A DNA stretch of 33,201 nucleotides from CAYQAJ01 sp964415245 (GCA_964415245.1 CAYQAJ010000023.1:1-33201); one strand, 5' to 3'; counted from the first letter of the stretch, positions 15,178-24,060 are shown. The notes: generated by a model not told the origin, from the letters alone. Numbers and translations: made by a program.

Positions 15178-16461
15178 CTACCGTTCCCGTTCAAAGCGGC
15201 TGCGGTCGCCCACTTTCACGCGAACGGTGTGCGAATTCCGATCGCGCCACACCACGACGTCCACCTCCTCGCCCACCGGCGTCAGGCCGACGCGGATAAT
15301 CAGGTGATTGTCGTCGTCGATCGCGAAGCCGTCGAACTGCAGGATCACGTCGCCCGTGCGAATCTGCGCCGCCTCGGCGGGCGAATCGGGCGTAACGCCG
15401 GTCACGTAAGCACCTTGCTGGCGGGGCAGACCCAGCCGCCGCGCCATATCCTCGGTAAACCGCACGTCGAGATGCACACCCAGGTACGCCCGGGTCACCT
15501 GACCATTCTCGATCAACTGCGATGCCACGAGCATGGCGGCGTTGATGGGAATGGCAAAACCGATGCCTTCGTTGCCGCCGGAATTGCTGGCGATGGCGGT
15601 GTTGATGCCCACGACCTGCCCCCGCAGGTTCAACAGAGGTCCGCCGCTGTTTCCGGGGTTGATTGCGGCGTCGGTCTGCAAGAAATCCTGAAACCGTACG
15701 CTGCTCTCCCCCAGCTTCAGGTCGCGGCGTCCCTTGGCGCTGATGATGCCGTAGGTAACCGAATGGCTCAGGCCGAACGGGCTCCCCACGGCCAGCACGA
15801 AGTCGCCGATGTCGATTCGGCGGCTGTCGCCCAGCCGCGCCGTCACGAGATCGTCGCCTTGCACGAGTATCACCGCCACGTCGGTGGCGGGGTCGGACCA
15901 CACGCGGCGGGGCTCGATCCAGCGGCCGTCCCACAGCTTGATGCGAATGTTGCCGTTGTCGGACCCCTTAATGACGTGGTAATTGGTCAGCACATATGTG
16001 CTCCCCTCGTGATCGATCAACACGCCGGAGCCGGCTTCCTCGACCGCGCTTCGATCGCTTGCGCTGACGCCGTTGATGCCGTGCCGCGACTCAATGTGCA
16101 CGACGGCCGGCCTGGTGAGCCGCACGACCTGCTTGAGCAATTGCACGTGGCGTTCGAGCGCGGCCACTTCGTCTTCCAGCTCCTGATACAGGCGCTCTCG
16201 CTCTTCGGGCGAGAGATTCTCCACGTCGTCCTGAGCGCGAGCTGCGGCCCCGGAGTGCCCGCCGATCGGGGGTGCCATCAGGGTCGCGAGCACCGCTGCG
16301 ATCGCCACGGCCACTGCCCACCATCGGGATGCGATCTTTTGCCGTGCCGGCAGTGCGAAGCCGCCCGTTGCACGAATCGGCCCAGAGACCGGTATCGAGC
16401 GGCATCGATTGGGGCAACCGATCGGCCGACCCGCGCGGCAGTGGTGAGCACAATGAATCAT
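15178..16461 (-). CDS. Trypsin-like serine protease with one PDZ domain (HtrA/Deg family)
   Basis: The 427-residue protein has a hydrophobic signal or anchor helix at about 47-68 (WWAVAVAIAAVLATLM), a short charged coiled coil near 83-115, a trypsin-like domain with His162 (NYHVIKG), Asp194 (ATDVAV) and Ser272 (NPGNSGGPLL), and one PDZ domain at about 320-415. HtrA-type proteases degrade or refold damaged periplasmic proteins. Only one PDZ is present, as in DegS. The N-terminus before the anchor is unusually long (about 46 residues, Cys/Arg-rich), so a shorter start is possible. The ATG at 16461 has AAGGGA six bases upstream; a GTG 13 codons further up is less likely. A candidate promoter is at 16515-16543. 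Confidence 0.92.
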   Translation of the reverse strand: MIHCAHHCRAGRPIGCPNRCRSIPVSGPIRATGGFALPARQKIASRWWAVAVAIAAVLATLMAPPIGGHSGAAARAQDDVENLSPEERERLYQELEDEVAALERHVQLLKQVVRLTRPAVVHIESRHGINGVSASDRSAVEEAGSGVLIDHEGSTYVLTNYHVIKGSDNGNIRIKLWDGRWIEPRRVWSDPATDVAVILVQGDDLVTARLGDSRRIDIGDFVLAVGSPFGLSHSVTYGIISAKGRRDLKLGESSVRFQDFLQTDAAINPGNSGGPLLNLRGQVVGINTAIASNSGGNEGIGFAIPINAAMLVASQLIENGQVTRAYLGVHLDVRFTEDMARRLGLPRQQGAYVTGVTPDSPAEAAQIRTGDVILQFDGFAIDDDNHLIIRVGLTPVGEEVDVVVWRDRNSHTVRVKVGDRSRFERER

Positions 16462-16766
16462 GACTTTTCCCTTGTTGTACTGGCGGCGCGCTGGGCGCAC
16501 CCTTGAGCCATTACAACATAGGTCGGCCCCAGGCAGAAGTCAGAGAGGAGCATGAATTGACGCGCAAATGGACAAGGGAAGCGGCAAAGACCGCAAACTT
16601 TATCCATCTGCGCGTCGAGACAGCCCCAAGCGGCGGGCCCGCCGATGGTGCCCATGTAGCCGATCGCACCCACGCAAGGGCATAAGCCCGTCACGGCGGT
16701 CCAGGGCGCGCAACAGCGAAAGGCCGAAGCTCGCAAGCGGCAGCCGCAATCGCCAGGACGGGACGG
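16462..16766. other. Spacer between the DksA-like gene and the protease gene
   Basis: About 305 bp on the upstream side of the protease. A Cys-rich minus-strand open frame crosses it from a TTG, but it lacks any family signature and runs into the protease start. I see only the candidate promoter. Confidence 0.55.
16515..16543 (-). promoter_or_regulatory. Candidate promoter for the HtrA-like protease
   Basis: On the minus strand CTGACT (16543-16538) and TATGTT (16520-16515) are 17 bases apart, each matching four of six consensus bases. The leader to the ATG at 16461 would be about 47 nt. Confidence 0.35.
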
Positions 16767-17216
16767 CTAAGAGACGTCGAGCTCGATATCGTTCAACAGC
16801 ACGTCGTTGTCGCCGGACGAGGAGTCGATGAGCCGACCCCAGTCGACGGGCGCTGACCCGGCGCCGCCGCTCTTTTCCGCCTCGCGCTGGCACTGGATGC
16901 AGAGCGTGGCGTAGGGGAGTGCCTGCAGGCGCGCCAAGGGAATGCTTGTATCGCACCCCTCGCAAACGCCGTACTTGCCTTCCCGCATTCGCTCGAGCGC
17001 GTTTTCGATGCTCGCCAGCTCGCGGCTTTCTACCTCGGCCAGTTGCGAGCTGATTTCGTCTTGCGCCGAATCGAGGGCCGCGTCGATCACGTCGCCCGTC
17101 GATTGAGCCCGCAACTCTTTCAGCAGGCTGAGATCGCCCGCCAATGCCTTGCGAAGTGCGTCGCGCCGGATGATGAGAACTTGGCGCAGATTGAGAATCG
17201 CATCTTTGCGTGCCAT
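16767..17216 (-). CDS. DksA/TraR-type C4 zinc-finger regulator
   Basis: The 149-residue protein has a helical coiled-coil N-terminal part and a zinc finger with Cys85-x2-Cys88 and Cys106-x2-Cys109 (YGVCEGC and LCIQCQ). The coiled-coil tip has DVIDAA at 42-47, matching the DxxDxA acidic tip that DksA inserts into the RNA polymerase secondary channel. It probably tunes transcription of growth and stress genes with ppGpp, as in the family. The acidic C-terminal tail (after residue 120, ending in IELDVS) is an addition. The ATG at 17216 follows GGTGA with seven bases between. Open sequence further upstream is not family-like. A nested hairpin lies about 140 bp upstream. Confidence 0.92.
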   Translation of the reverse strand: MARKDAILNLRQVLIIRRDALRKALAGDLSLLKELRAQSTGDVIDAALDSAQDEISSQLAEVESRELASIENALERMREGKYGVCEGCDTSIPLARLQALPYATLCIQCQREAEKSGGAGSAPVDWGRLIDSSSGDNDVLLNDIELDVS

Positions 17217-17922
17217 CAGATTGTCACCGTGGCTGTCCGACCTTGGCGTTGTGGAAGGTCGTTTCTCCCCCCTCCAGTCCAGCGGCCAGCGCACGCTCCC
17301 AAGAAAGGTGCCTCGTTCGTGGTTCCCTTGGTTGCCCGCGGTGCGCCTACGTGCCGTCGGTGTGGGCATGTGCCCTTGCGTCGGCACCGACGCGACCCGC
17401 GTTCGGCAACCAAAATATACTACGCAGGCCGGCCAAGAACGGACCAATTTCCCATCCGCCCTTGGCCCCGCCCGGCGACCGCCGACGGGCCAATTAAGTT
17501 ATTGACACCAATCCGCTTACAGGAGGCTGCGTTGCACCGGCGCGATCGCGCAAGTGGTAAAAGCTCCCTCCCCAAGGGACACTTCACGGTCTGGGATTTC
17601 GTCCCGGCGCCGCGCGTGCCCGGCGGTCGGCGTGGCCAACTCCGTGACCCGTGCCCCCCGCATCCCAGCCGCCAGTCGCTAACGGATAATCGGCATAATC
17701 GGCCGATTGATGCAGCCGTTCTCAGTACAATCGGCCGCGGTTTCGACTCGCGGCCGTGGGCTTCGCGGCCGCCTTGCCAAGGATCGCGTCTTTGACCGAC
17801 TCTGCGACGTAAGCTACATGTTGTTGGCGTCCCCCGACTTACGGAGCAGAGTCGCGGGCACCCTTCGGCCGCTGCTCACCCCACCCTTTGGCTTCGTCGG
17901 CCGCAACCCGACGCAGAGTGTT
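17217..17922. other. Long intergenic region between DksA-like and FHA genes
   Basis: This 706-bp spacer separates divergent genes. It has a nested inverted repeat (17355-17392), a hairpin CTGGGA/TCCCGG near 17591-17607, and several CGGCCG-type palindromes near 17696-17770, including the perfect 12-mer AATCGGCCGATT. A TTGACA occurs at about 17502 without a matching -10. The plus-strand frame stays open from 17710 into the FHA gene, but its 71 extra residues look non-coding. Confidence 0.6.
17355..17392. repeat. Nested inverted repeat upstream of the DksA-like gene
   Basis: Outer arms CGTCGGTG (17355-17362) and CACCGACG (17385-17392) enclose an inner hairpin GGGCA/TGCCC (17364-17375). If transcribed on the minus strand it would form a structured leader of the DksA-like gene. 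Confidence 0.6.
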
Positions 17923-20220
17923 ATGGCTCTTGCCAGTGCCACCGCATCGACCTCCGCATACGACGGCCTCCTGGGCTCGACGGCAGGGCATTTGACGCTG
18001 CGGGTCCGCGGATCCACGTACGACGGGCAGATGCTTCGCGTCAACGAACCCAAATGCCTTATCGGGTCGGACTCGTCATGCACCGTGCGACTCGGGTCGA
18101 AGGCCGTCGATGCCCTGCACTGCCTGATCCTGCGCGGACATCGGGAGACGGTGGTGCGACGCTGGTCGCCCAACACGCGGCTCAACGGCAATTCGTTCGT
18201 CGACGCCAAGCTCGCGGTGGGAGACCGGCTGGCGGTGGGCCCGGTCGAGCTGGAAGTCGTGGAGGACATTCGCGGCGATGAGCCGGCGAGCACTTCCGCT
18301 CCGGCGGACGACGATTCCGACTCGCTTCCCGCTCACGATGGCGGCCTTTCGGACCATGATGCTCAGTCGTCCCGGGCGGCCGCGCAAGAGGAGCTCGACC
18401 GGCTGCGAGAGCAGCACGAGCGGGACAGGGACGAGTGGGAGCAAGCGCGGTCCCGGCTGACGAGCGATGCCGATAAGCTGCAGCGGGAAGTTGTCCAGCT
18501 CGAGGGTGAGTCTGGTCGCGTGGGGCGCGAAGTGGCACGGCTAGAGGGCGAGATCGATGGCCTCCGGCAGCAGATCGCCGAGCGCGAGACCGAGGCAAGT
18601 CGTCTTCGCGAGCAAGTCGCACACAGCGAAAGTGAGGTGGATTGCTTCCGTCAACAAATCGCCGACCGCGAGCGTGAGGCCGATCGCTTGCGTCAGCAAG
18701 TCGACGGCCAATCGGATCATTTTCGGCACGAAGCCGCCGCGCAGAACGAACGACTCGCGCAGGAGCGATGCGAACTCGATTCCCAGAAGCAGCGCCTCGA
18801 CCATGAGCGGCAGCAGCTTGCCTCGGAGAAGGAACAGCTCGACCGCGATAGGAAGCAGCTTGCCGACCACGATGAGCGACTGATCCGAAAGCGACGCGAA
18901 CTCGACGCAGAGAAGGAACTGATTGCTCGGGAGCGCCAGGAGACTGCCGGCCAGATTGAGCAGCTTGCCAAGGGTCGGCACCACCTCGCCGAACGTGACG
19001 AACTCCTCGTCCGCCAGCGGCAGGAGCTCGCCGCCCAGAGCCAGCGCCATGCGCTGGAGCGGGAGGAGCTCGCCGTACGGAAGGACCGCTTGGCACGGGA
19101 AGCCGAGACGCTCGCCGTGGAGAAGAAACGCCTCGCGCAGGACGCGGAGGAGCTCGCCGCACAGCGCGATCGCCTTGACCACGAGCTCGCAACAACGCCC
19201 GCCGCCGATGTCGACCACCCAGGCGCGATGCCGCCCGTTGCCGACCGGCCCGCCGCGGCGGCGCAAAGCGACCCTGCCGACGACTCTTCATCGCGCCCAG
19301 GGAGCCACGAGGAATCGAAATCAACGACTAATCCGGAAACGGGCATAACGTTCGAGCTTTTGCCCACCGGGCCGCCGGTCAGTGCATCCGACGTGCTGGC
19401 TCGACTCGGACAAGCATCGGCCTTGCTCAATGAGTCGATCGACGATCCGGTCGGCGGCAAGTTAGTTGACGCGCCCGCCGCCGACGAGCCGAAGGTCGAC
19501 CGGGGTGCCGTCCCCACGATCACCGACAGCGGCAGGAAGTCGCCGGACGATGTCGCGCGGTTGCCCAAAAAGCAACCGGCCGCCGACTTGCCGCCCGTCG
19601 ACGATTCCCAGCAGGTCCCGCCGGAAGCCACCGCTGGGACGGCGTCGAAACCGGCCGGTCTCGCCAACGGCCACGAGCCCGAAGAGTCGATCGAAGATTA
19701 CATGTCGCGGCTCATGCAACGGCTGCGAGGCGACGACGAGAAGAAGTCGCCGACGCCCCAGCCGGGCGACAAGCGGAATGCGGAGACAGCCTCCTCGGCG
19801 TCGCCGTCAGCACCGGCATCCACGCCTGTTTCCACGACCGGACGGCCTACCAAGCCGCGCGTTCGGGCACCCGAGATGACGGCGAATCTACAGGCCATGC
19901 GGGAGCTGGCCAACGAATCGGCCCGATCGGCGATTAAGCACAGTTCCAAGCGCAAGGCAGGTATTGCGTACGGTGCCATCGCGGTCGGCCTCGCGGCAGC
20001 CGTTTGCGGCGCGGTGCTGTCATGGGTCAGCCCCGAAGCGCACTCCGTGGGCTTCTGGGGCGCGATTACCAACTTCGCGGTCGCGGTGCTCTGTGTCGGG
20101 TATATCATCACCCAGCGGCGCCGTGTCTCGGCGATTCGCTCAAAGATGCTCCGCAACGACCGCATTAAGGGTGTCGTGGGCCAGGTGGAAGGCAAAGACG
20201 CCGAACACACTGCGACGTAG
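17923..20220 (+). CDS. Degenerate FHA domain, long coiled coil and two C-terminal TM helices
   Basis: The chosen ATG gives 765 residues. An FHA-like beta domain covers about 24-115 (IGSDSSCTVRL, ALHCLI, NTRLNGNSF), but the phosphothreonine-contacting Arg is Ser49 and the SxxH Ser is Asp63, so phosphopeptide binding is doubtful. A 270-residue coiled coil follows at about 155-428, very rich in E/Q/R with repeated RERQEL- and LDRERQQL-type heptads. Then comes a low-complexity linker with EESIEDYMSRLMQRLRG, then MRELANESARSAI and two TM helices (about 681-703 and 711-730) with a basic cytoplasmic end. It probably sits in the inner membrane with the coiled coil in the cytoplasm and may be a scaffold. 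Function unknown. A longer start at 17710 is open but unsupported. Confidence 0.82.
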   Translation: MALASATASTSAYDGLLGSTAGHLTLRVRGSTYDGQMLRVNEPKCLIGSDSSCTVRLGSKAVDALHCLILRGHRETVVRRWSPNTRLNGNSFVDAKLAVGDRLAVGPVELEVVEDIRGDEPASTSAPADDDSDSLPAHDGGLSDHDAQSSRAAAQEELDRLREQHERDRDEWEQARSRLTSDADKLQREVVQLEGESGRVGREVARLEGEIDGLRQQIAERETEASRLREQVAHSESEVDCFRQQIADREREADRLRQQVDGQSDHFRHEAAAQNERLAQERCELDSQKQRLDHERQQLASEKEQLDRDRKQLADHDERLIRKRRELDAEKELIARERQETAGQIEQLAKGRHHLAERDELLVRQRQELAAQSQRHALEREELAVRKDRLAREAETLAVEKKRLAQDAEELAAQRDRLDHELATTPAADVDHPGAMPPVADRPAAAAQSDPADDSSSRPGSHEESKSTTNPETGITFELLPTGPPVSASDVLARLGQASALLNESIDDPVGGKLVDAPAADEPKVDRGAVPTITDSGRKSPDDVARLPKKQPAADLPPVDDSQQVPPEATAGTASKPAGLANGHEPEESIEDYMSRLMQRLRGDDEKKSPTPQPGDKRNAETASSASPSAPASTPVSTTGRPTKPRVRAPEMTANLQAMRELANESARSAIKHSSKRKAGIAYGAIAVGLAAAVCGAVLSWVSPEAHSVGFWGAITNFAVAVLCVGYIITQRRRVSAIRSKMLRNDRIKGVVGQVEGKDAEHTAT

Positions 20221-20462
20221 ACCACGCTCTTTACGTGGACTCTCCGCGGCATCGCTTCGGAGTCGATGCGATATCGGTCCCCGCGTCGACTTGCCCTTTA
20301 AGACCGACGCCGCGAGGCCGCACAAGTTGTGACGTGGCGGAATGTAGCCGGGCATCGAAAGTAAACGCACGGACGGCGGCATTCGTTTCCGCGAAGCCCA
20401 CCGACTGCCGCCTGCGGGCACAAATCCCCCGCCGCACGCGACCACTCGGGCGTATTCCCGCC
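20221..20462. other. Spacer between convergent FHA and metallophosphoesterase genes
   Basis: This 242-bp region starts with the hairpin CCACG/CGTGG (20222-20238) directly after the FHA stop, followed by GCATCG/CGATGC (about 20250-20270). They could help end transcription, but no U-tract follows. No gene is recognised. Confidence 0.5.
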
Positions 20463-21695
20463 TCACATCACGGTGCGCAAAACGAGCCGCGTCAGCTCCG
20501 GTCGGCAGTTGAGGCGGATGGGGTGCAGGCCCGAGATGCCGCGGGTGACGTGCAGCACCGTGGGGGGCTCATGGAACACGCCCGAGGCGTACTTTACGCC
20601 CCACCGGCTCGGGCAGACCACGGGACCGACCAACGGAAAGCGAATTTGTCCGCCGTGCGTGTGCCCGGCCAGCATCAGGTCGAACTCGTGTTGGCGGGCC
20701 CAAGCGAGCTGGTCGGGCGAGTGAGAGAGGAGAATGCGAAAGGCGCGGCGAGCGTCGTCGGTGTCGGTGCACTCGCGCGCGCCGGCGGCTGCGTTCGGCG
20801 CATCTTTGGCGTTGGCGGGATCATCGCTTCGCGACGGAGCCGGGCCGAACCAGGGAAGCTCGTTTCCCGCCAGCACGACTGGCTGCCCGCGCACTTCGAC
20901 GGTTAGCCAGCGTCCGCCAACGTCGGTCAGTCCGGCATCGCCGAGCGCACGGCGCAGCGCCGCCACGTCGCGCACCCGCTTGTCGTGGTTGCCCAGCACG
21001 AAGTACGCCCCGTAGCGGCTGCGGAGCCGGCCCAGTGTCGGGCCGATCCACTCGATGCAGTGGGCGTGGTCGACCACGTCGCCGGTGAGTGCCACCAGTT
21101 CGGCATCCATCTCGTTGGCACAGTCGACCACCGCGTCGAAAACGGCCCGCGTGATGCCGCCGGTATAGTGCAGATCGGAAATGTGCGCGATCGAAAGTCC
21201 GTCGAGCTCCGCCGGCAAACCGGGAACCACCATCTCCTTGTCGTTCACGTCGAGCTGAAGAATCTGGTTGCCCGGCACGCGGGCCAGGATTCGCGCCTTC
21301 CAGCCGGCAACGGGCGCTTCCGCCATGCCGGCCGCCAGGTCGACGGTTCGGGTGTGGTTGGCCAACAGCGGCGTCGGTCGTTGGGCGGCTGCGCGGCGAG
21401 CGATCCAGGCGGCCGAAACTCGCACGGCCGCGATCAAGCACACGGCGGTGTACGCTACCACCGCCGCGTCGGTCAGCGATGCAGGCGGCCACGGTAAGAC
21501 GGCCGAGCCGGCCACGGCCCGTTGCCACATGATTGCGGCGGGCACGGCCACGACCACCACCGCGATCGCCTTTTCCAGCAGATTGATGGCGCGGCGCGGC
21601 AGCCCGGTCGCGTGCAGTCGATTGAAGACGACCGTCCACAGCGCCACGTGACCGACGAGGGCCGGGACTGCGATGCACAAAGAAACCCACAGCAT
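20463..21695 (-). CDS. Membrane-anchored metallophosphoesterase (YkuE/YaeI-like)
   Basis: The 410-residue protein has three predicted N-terminal TM helices (about 3-25, 42-60, 73-95) and a calcineurin-like phosphoesterase domain from about 168 on. Metal-binding motifs are in order: ISDLHYTGG, TGDVVDH, LGNHDK and GHTHGGQ, a full set for a two-metal site. This layout matches YkuE/YaeI-type enzymes that act on lipid-linked phosphates such as UDP-2,3-diacylglucosamine. The exact substrate is not shown. A low-complexity insert (PAPSRSDDPANAKDAP and on) splits the domain. The ATG at 21695 is the start. It follows the PAS-GAF-receiver gene by 102 bp on the same strand, with palindromes between. Confidence 0.9.
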   Translation of the reverse strand: MLWVSLCIAVPALVGHVALWTVVFNRLHATGLPRRAINLLEKAIAVVVVAVPAAIMWQRAVAGSAVLPWPPASLTDAAVVAYTAVCLIAAVRVSAAWIARRAAAQRPTPLLANHTRTVDLAAGMAEAPVAGWKARILARVPGNQILQLDVNDKEMVVPGLPAELDGLSIAHISDLHYTGGITRAVFDAVVDCANEMDAELVALTGDVVDHAHCIEWIGPTLGRLRSRYGAYFVLGNHDKRVRDVAALRRALGDAGLTDVGGRWLTVEVRGQPVVLAGNELPWFGPAPSRSDDPANAKDAPNAAAGARECTDTDDARRAFRILLSHSPDQLAWARQHEFDLMLAGHTHGGQIRFPLVGPVVCPSRWGVKYASGVFHEPPTVLHVTRGISGLHPIRLNCRPELTRLVLRTVM

Positions 21696-21722
21696 GGCGG
21701 TGTCGCCTCAATCCTCATGGAT

Positions 21723-21782
21723 GTGGCCGGTCTCCTGACCGGAGATCTCACGGTCATCGGAGCGGCGGGGTCGGGAGACCTG
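21723..21782. repeat. Paired GGTCTCC-type palindromes
   Basis: CCGGTC-TCCT-GACCGG (21727-21742) is a hairpin containing GGTCTCCTGACC. A second copy, in the opposite orientation, is GGTCGGGAGACC at 21769-21780. The same 12-mer family recurs at 27881-27892. The pair lies between two minus-strand genes. Confidence 0.65.
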
Positions 21783-21797
21783 CGCCGATCAGAATAG

Positions 21798-23519
21798 CTA
21801 CGCCTGAGGCACGTTCGAGGTGACATCCATCACGTTCTCGATCGTTTGCAACAGTTGATCGAGACGAAACGGCTTGTAAAGCACGGCGTTGGCCGCCAAC
21901 CCCGCCTGTCGCGCTTTGACGATCGAGTGCCCCGGGTCGTATCCGAAGCCGGTCATCAGCACCATGGGCACCGGGTCCATGAGCTCGTGCAGCCGCATGA
22001 ACAGGTCGTAGCCCGACATGTCCGACAGCCGGACATCGACCAGAATAACATCGTAAGGGAGCGACGGCCCGCAGCCGCGCACCATGTAGATCGCCTCGCC
22101 CCCGGCGTGGGCCGTTTCCACCACGCAGCCGTACCGCTCCATCAAGGCGTGGGCGTCGTTGCGAACCCGCTCGTCGGCGTCGACCACCAGCACGCGGCGG
22201 TTGGCCAGCTTGGGCCGCGATTCGATTCGAGCCGAATCGGGCACCGCCTTGGCCGGCGTCATCTTCTGCCCCACCTTCTGGATCACCTGCTTGATATCGC
22301 GGGCGTTGCGGAGAATGTGCTGCAACCGCTCGACGACCTGGGGGGCGTGGCCAATGTACCGCTCCATCACGTTGACGGCATCGTTCAAGATTTCGTCGAT
22401 CGGCAGGGCCACGGCGCTGTGGATCGCCTCGGCGCTTTCCTGCGCCGTGTTCGCCTTCTGCGCTACCAGCAGCTCGAGCGTATTGAGGGCAACCGCCACG
22501 TCGCGGGAGAAAATCTCCAGAAATTGCAGGTCGCTTTCGGTGAAGGCCCGTGGCTCGGGGCTCTCCACGTTGAAGGTGCCGATCACCTGATCGTGCAAGA
22601 CGAGCGGCACGGTGAGCGAGCTCTTGGCCCCCTCGAACCCGCGCAGGTAGAGCGGGTCCTGCGTCGTGTCCTCGCACAGGTAGCTCTTGCCCGTGAAAGC
22701 CACGAACCCGGTGACGCCGTGGTTGTGCGGCTGGGCCATCAAGGGTCGCGCGGCGGCTTCGGGCTCCATGCCGACGGCGAGCAAAGGCATCAACTCCCCC
22801 GTCTTTTCGTCCAGCAGGCGGATTTCGACGACGTCGAAGTTCAGCAGGTCCTTCGTGTAGTGCAGAATGTTGGACTTCAACAGGTCGATACGTTCGTCGA
22901 TCTCCATGTGGAAGACTTCGTCGGGCCGCAGGTTGGCCAGCTCGATGCCCGCCTTGTGGATGGCGGCCATCTTCTGCTGCTGGAGCATTTCGTCGGTGAC
23001 GTCGCTCACCGTGACGATCAACCGTTGGGCGGCCTGATCGGGATCGAGCAAGGGCGCGGCATGCACCTCGAAGTAGCGGTTCTCGGCGGTGCGGAGCGTC
23101 GAGTTGCTGGCCTCGTTGGTGGCCAGCGCCGTGTGGAACGGACAGAAGTCGGGTCCCAGGATTTCGGGCCCCCCCAGCACGGCGTAGAAGTTTTGTCCTG
23201 TTAGGTCGTCGCGGCCCGCCCATTGGCAGAAGCGCTGGTTGGCCCAGACCACGACGTTGTCCGCTTCCAACAGCGCGACGCCGTCGGGCATGCCTTCCAG
23301 GATGCGCTCGTTTTGCAGCATCCGGCCCAGACGCAGCGCGTCGCCCATGTGGGGCGACGCAATGTACATGCCGGCGAAGGGCTGCCGCCCCAACTGCGCC
23401 AGAGCACGCATGGGGCTGGAGACCTCGACGAGGTCGAACGCTTGGCGGAGACTCGCCCTCAACTGCTCGTCGCAGTCTTGAGGATGGCTGACGAATAGGA
23501 GCTTCGGTTTATCGGACAA
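21798..23519 (-). CDS. PAS-GAF-receiver protein lacking a kinase domain
   Basis: The 573-residue protein has, in order: a possible degenerate receiver (about 1-65), a PAS domain (about 70-175, MPDGVALLEADNVVVWAN), a GAF domain (about 200-355), a helical segment (about 360-430), and a C-terminal receiver (about 440-560). The receiver keeps the acidic pocket (VVDAD), the phosphoacceptor in ILVDVRLSDMSGYD, the Thr of MTG and the Lys of YKPF, so it should be phosphorylated by another kinase. The helical segment resembles a HisKA dimerisation domain (AIHSAVALPIDEILND) but has no HATPase domain after it. It is probably a cytoplasmic signal-integration protein. ATG at 23519; a good promoter is found at 23561-23589. 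The metallophosphoesterase gene follows on the same strand. Confidence 0.88.
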   Translation of the reverse strand: MSDKPKLLFVSHPQDCDEQLRASLRQAFDLVEVSSPMRALAQLGRQPFAGMYIASPHMGDALRLGRMLQNERILEGMPDGVALLEADNVVVWANQRFCQWAGRDDLTGQNFYAVLGGPEILGPDFCPFHTALATNEASNSTLRTAENRYFEVHAAPLLDPDQAAQRLIVTVSDVTDEMLQQQKMAAIHKAGIELANLRPDEVFHMEIDERIDLLKSNILHYTKDLLNFDVVEIRLLDEKTGELMPLLAVGMEPEAAARPLMAQPHNHGVTGFVAFTGKSYLCEDTTQDPLYLRGFEGAKSSLTVPLVLHDQVIGTFNVESPEPRAFTESDLQFLEIFSRDVAVALNTLELLVAQKANTAQESAEAIHSAVALPIDEILNDAVNVMERYIGHAPQVVERLQHILRNARDIKQVIQKVGQKMTPAKAVPDSARIESRPKLANRRVLVVDADERVRNDAHALMERYGCVVETAHAGGEAIYMVRGCGPSLPYDVILVDVRLSDMSGYDLFMRLHELMDPVPMVLMTGFGYDPGHSIVKARQAGLAANAVLYKPFRLDQLLQTIENVMDVTSNVPQA

Positions 23520-24060
23520 CGCCGGACTCCGCGCGGTGGCGAAAAAACGCCCACACTACGATTATAGGAGCCTATCCGAAGTCGAACAACGGCATAAGCC
23601 TCCCACCCTGTACTACTGCATCGGCCGGCACACAGCGCCGGGTTTACCTGGTCGGGCCGACGGGCACAAATTCGAGCCAGCCGCCGCCTGCGTCCTGCCC
23701 CGTTCGGCACGATCGCCACCCTCGCTACGACCGGCCTCGTGCAGGGGCAACAGCCGACTGCCGGAAGCGCGCACGAAACCTTCCTATCTCCGCGAATCGG
23801 CTTGCGCGAGACGATGACGGCGACGGGCTCCGTTCTTGCCACGCCGCAAGCCCCCAGGAATAATGCACGGCGACCGGCGTTTGGCGCCGGTGGGACTGAT
23901 AGCATTCGGCCAACTCAACTCGTTGCCGCGCAAGCAAGAGCGGCAGTTTTCGCCCTTTATGGAAAGCCGACACTCACTTGCCCGTGTCGTCTTGTACCGC
24001 CTTCTTTCGAGGCGGCCCGGCGTTTGCTGCCGTTTTGGCGGTGTCGGGCGCGGCGCGGCG
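23520..24060. other. Intergenic region between divergent PAS-GAF-receiver and HEAT/propeller genes
   Basis: This 541-bp region holds the minus-strand promoter (23561-23589), a hairpin ACCGGCG/CGCCGGT (23873-23891) and a hairpin CCGCCT/AGGCGG (23997-24015), which sits 45 bp before the HEAT/propeller ATG. The plus frame remains open upstream of 24061, but that stretch is unlike protein. Confidence 0.6.
23561..23589 (-). promoter_or_regulatory. Candidate promoter with exact TATAAT
   Basis: On the minus strand TTGTTC (23589-23584) and a perfect TATAAT (23566-23561) are 17 bases apart. Transcription would start near 23553, about 34 nt before the ATG at 23519. This is the best-matching promoter seen in the window. 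Confidence 0.6.

Noticed and set aside
16458..16736. Cys-rich minus-strand open frame between the DksA-like and protease genes
   Set aside because: Starts at a TTG without Shine-Dalgarno, has no family motif and runs over the protease start; possible but not supported.
17540..17610. tRNA-like text (AAGTGGTAAAAGC followed by small hairpins)
   Set aside because: The D-arm-like string is not followed by a proper anticodon loop with U33 or a T-arm with TTCNANN; the stems do not fit a cloverleaf.
17710..17922. N-terminal extension of the FHA protein
   Set aside because: The 71 extra residues have no domain or conservation mark and overlap palindromic, promoter-like DNA.
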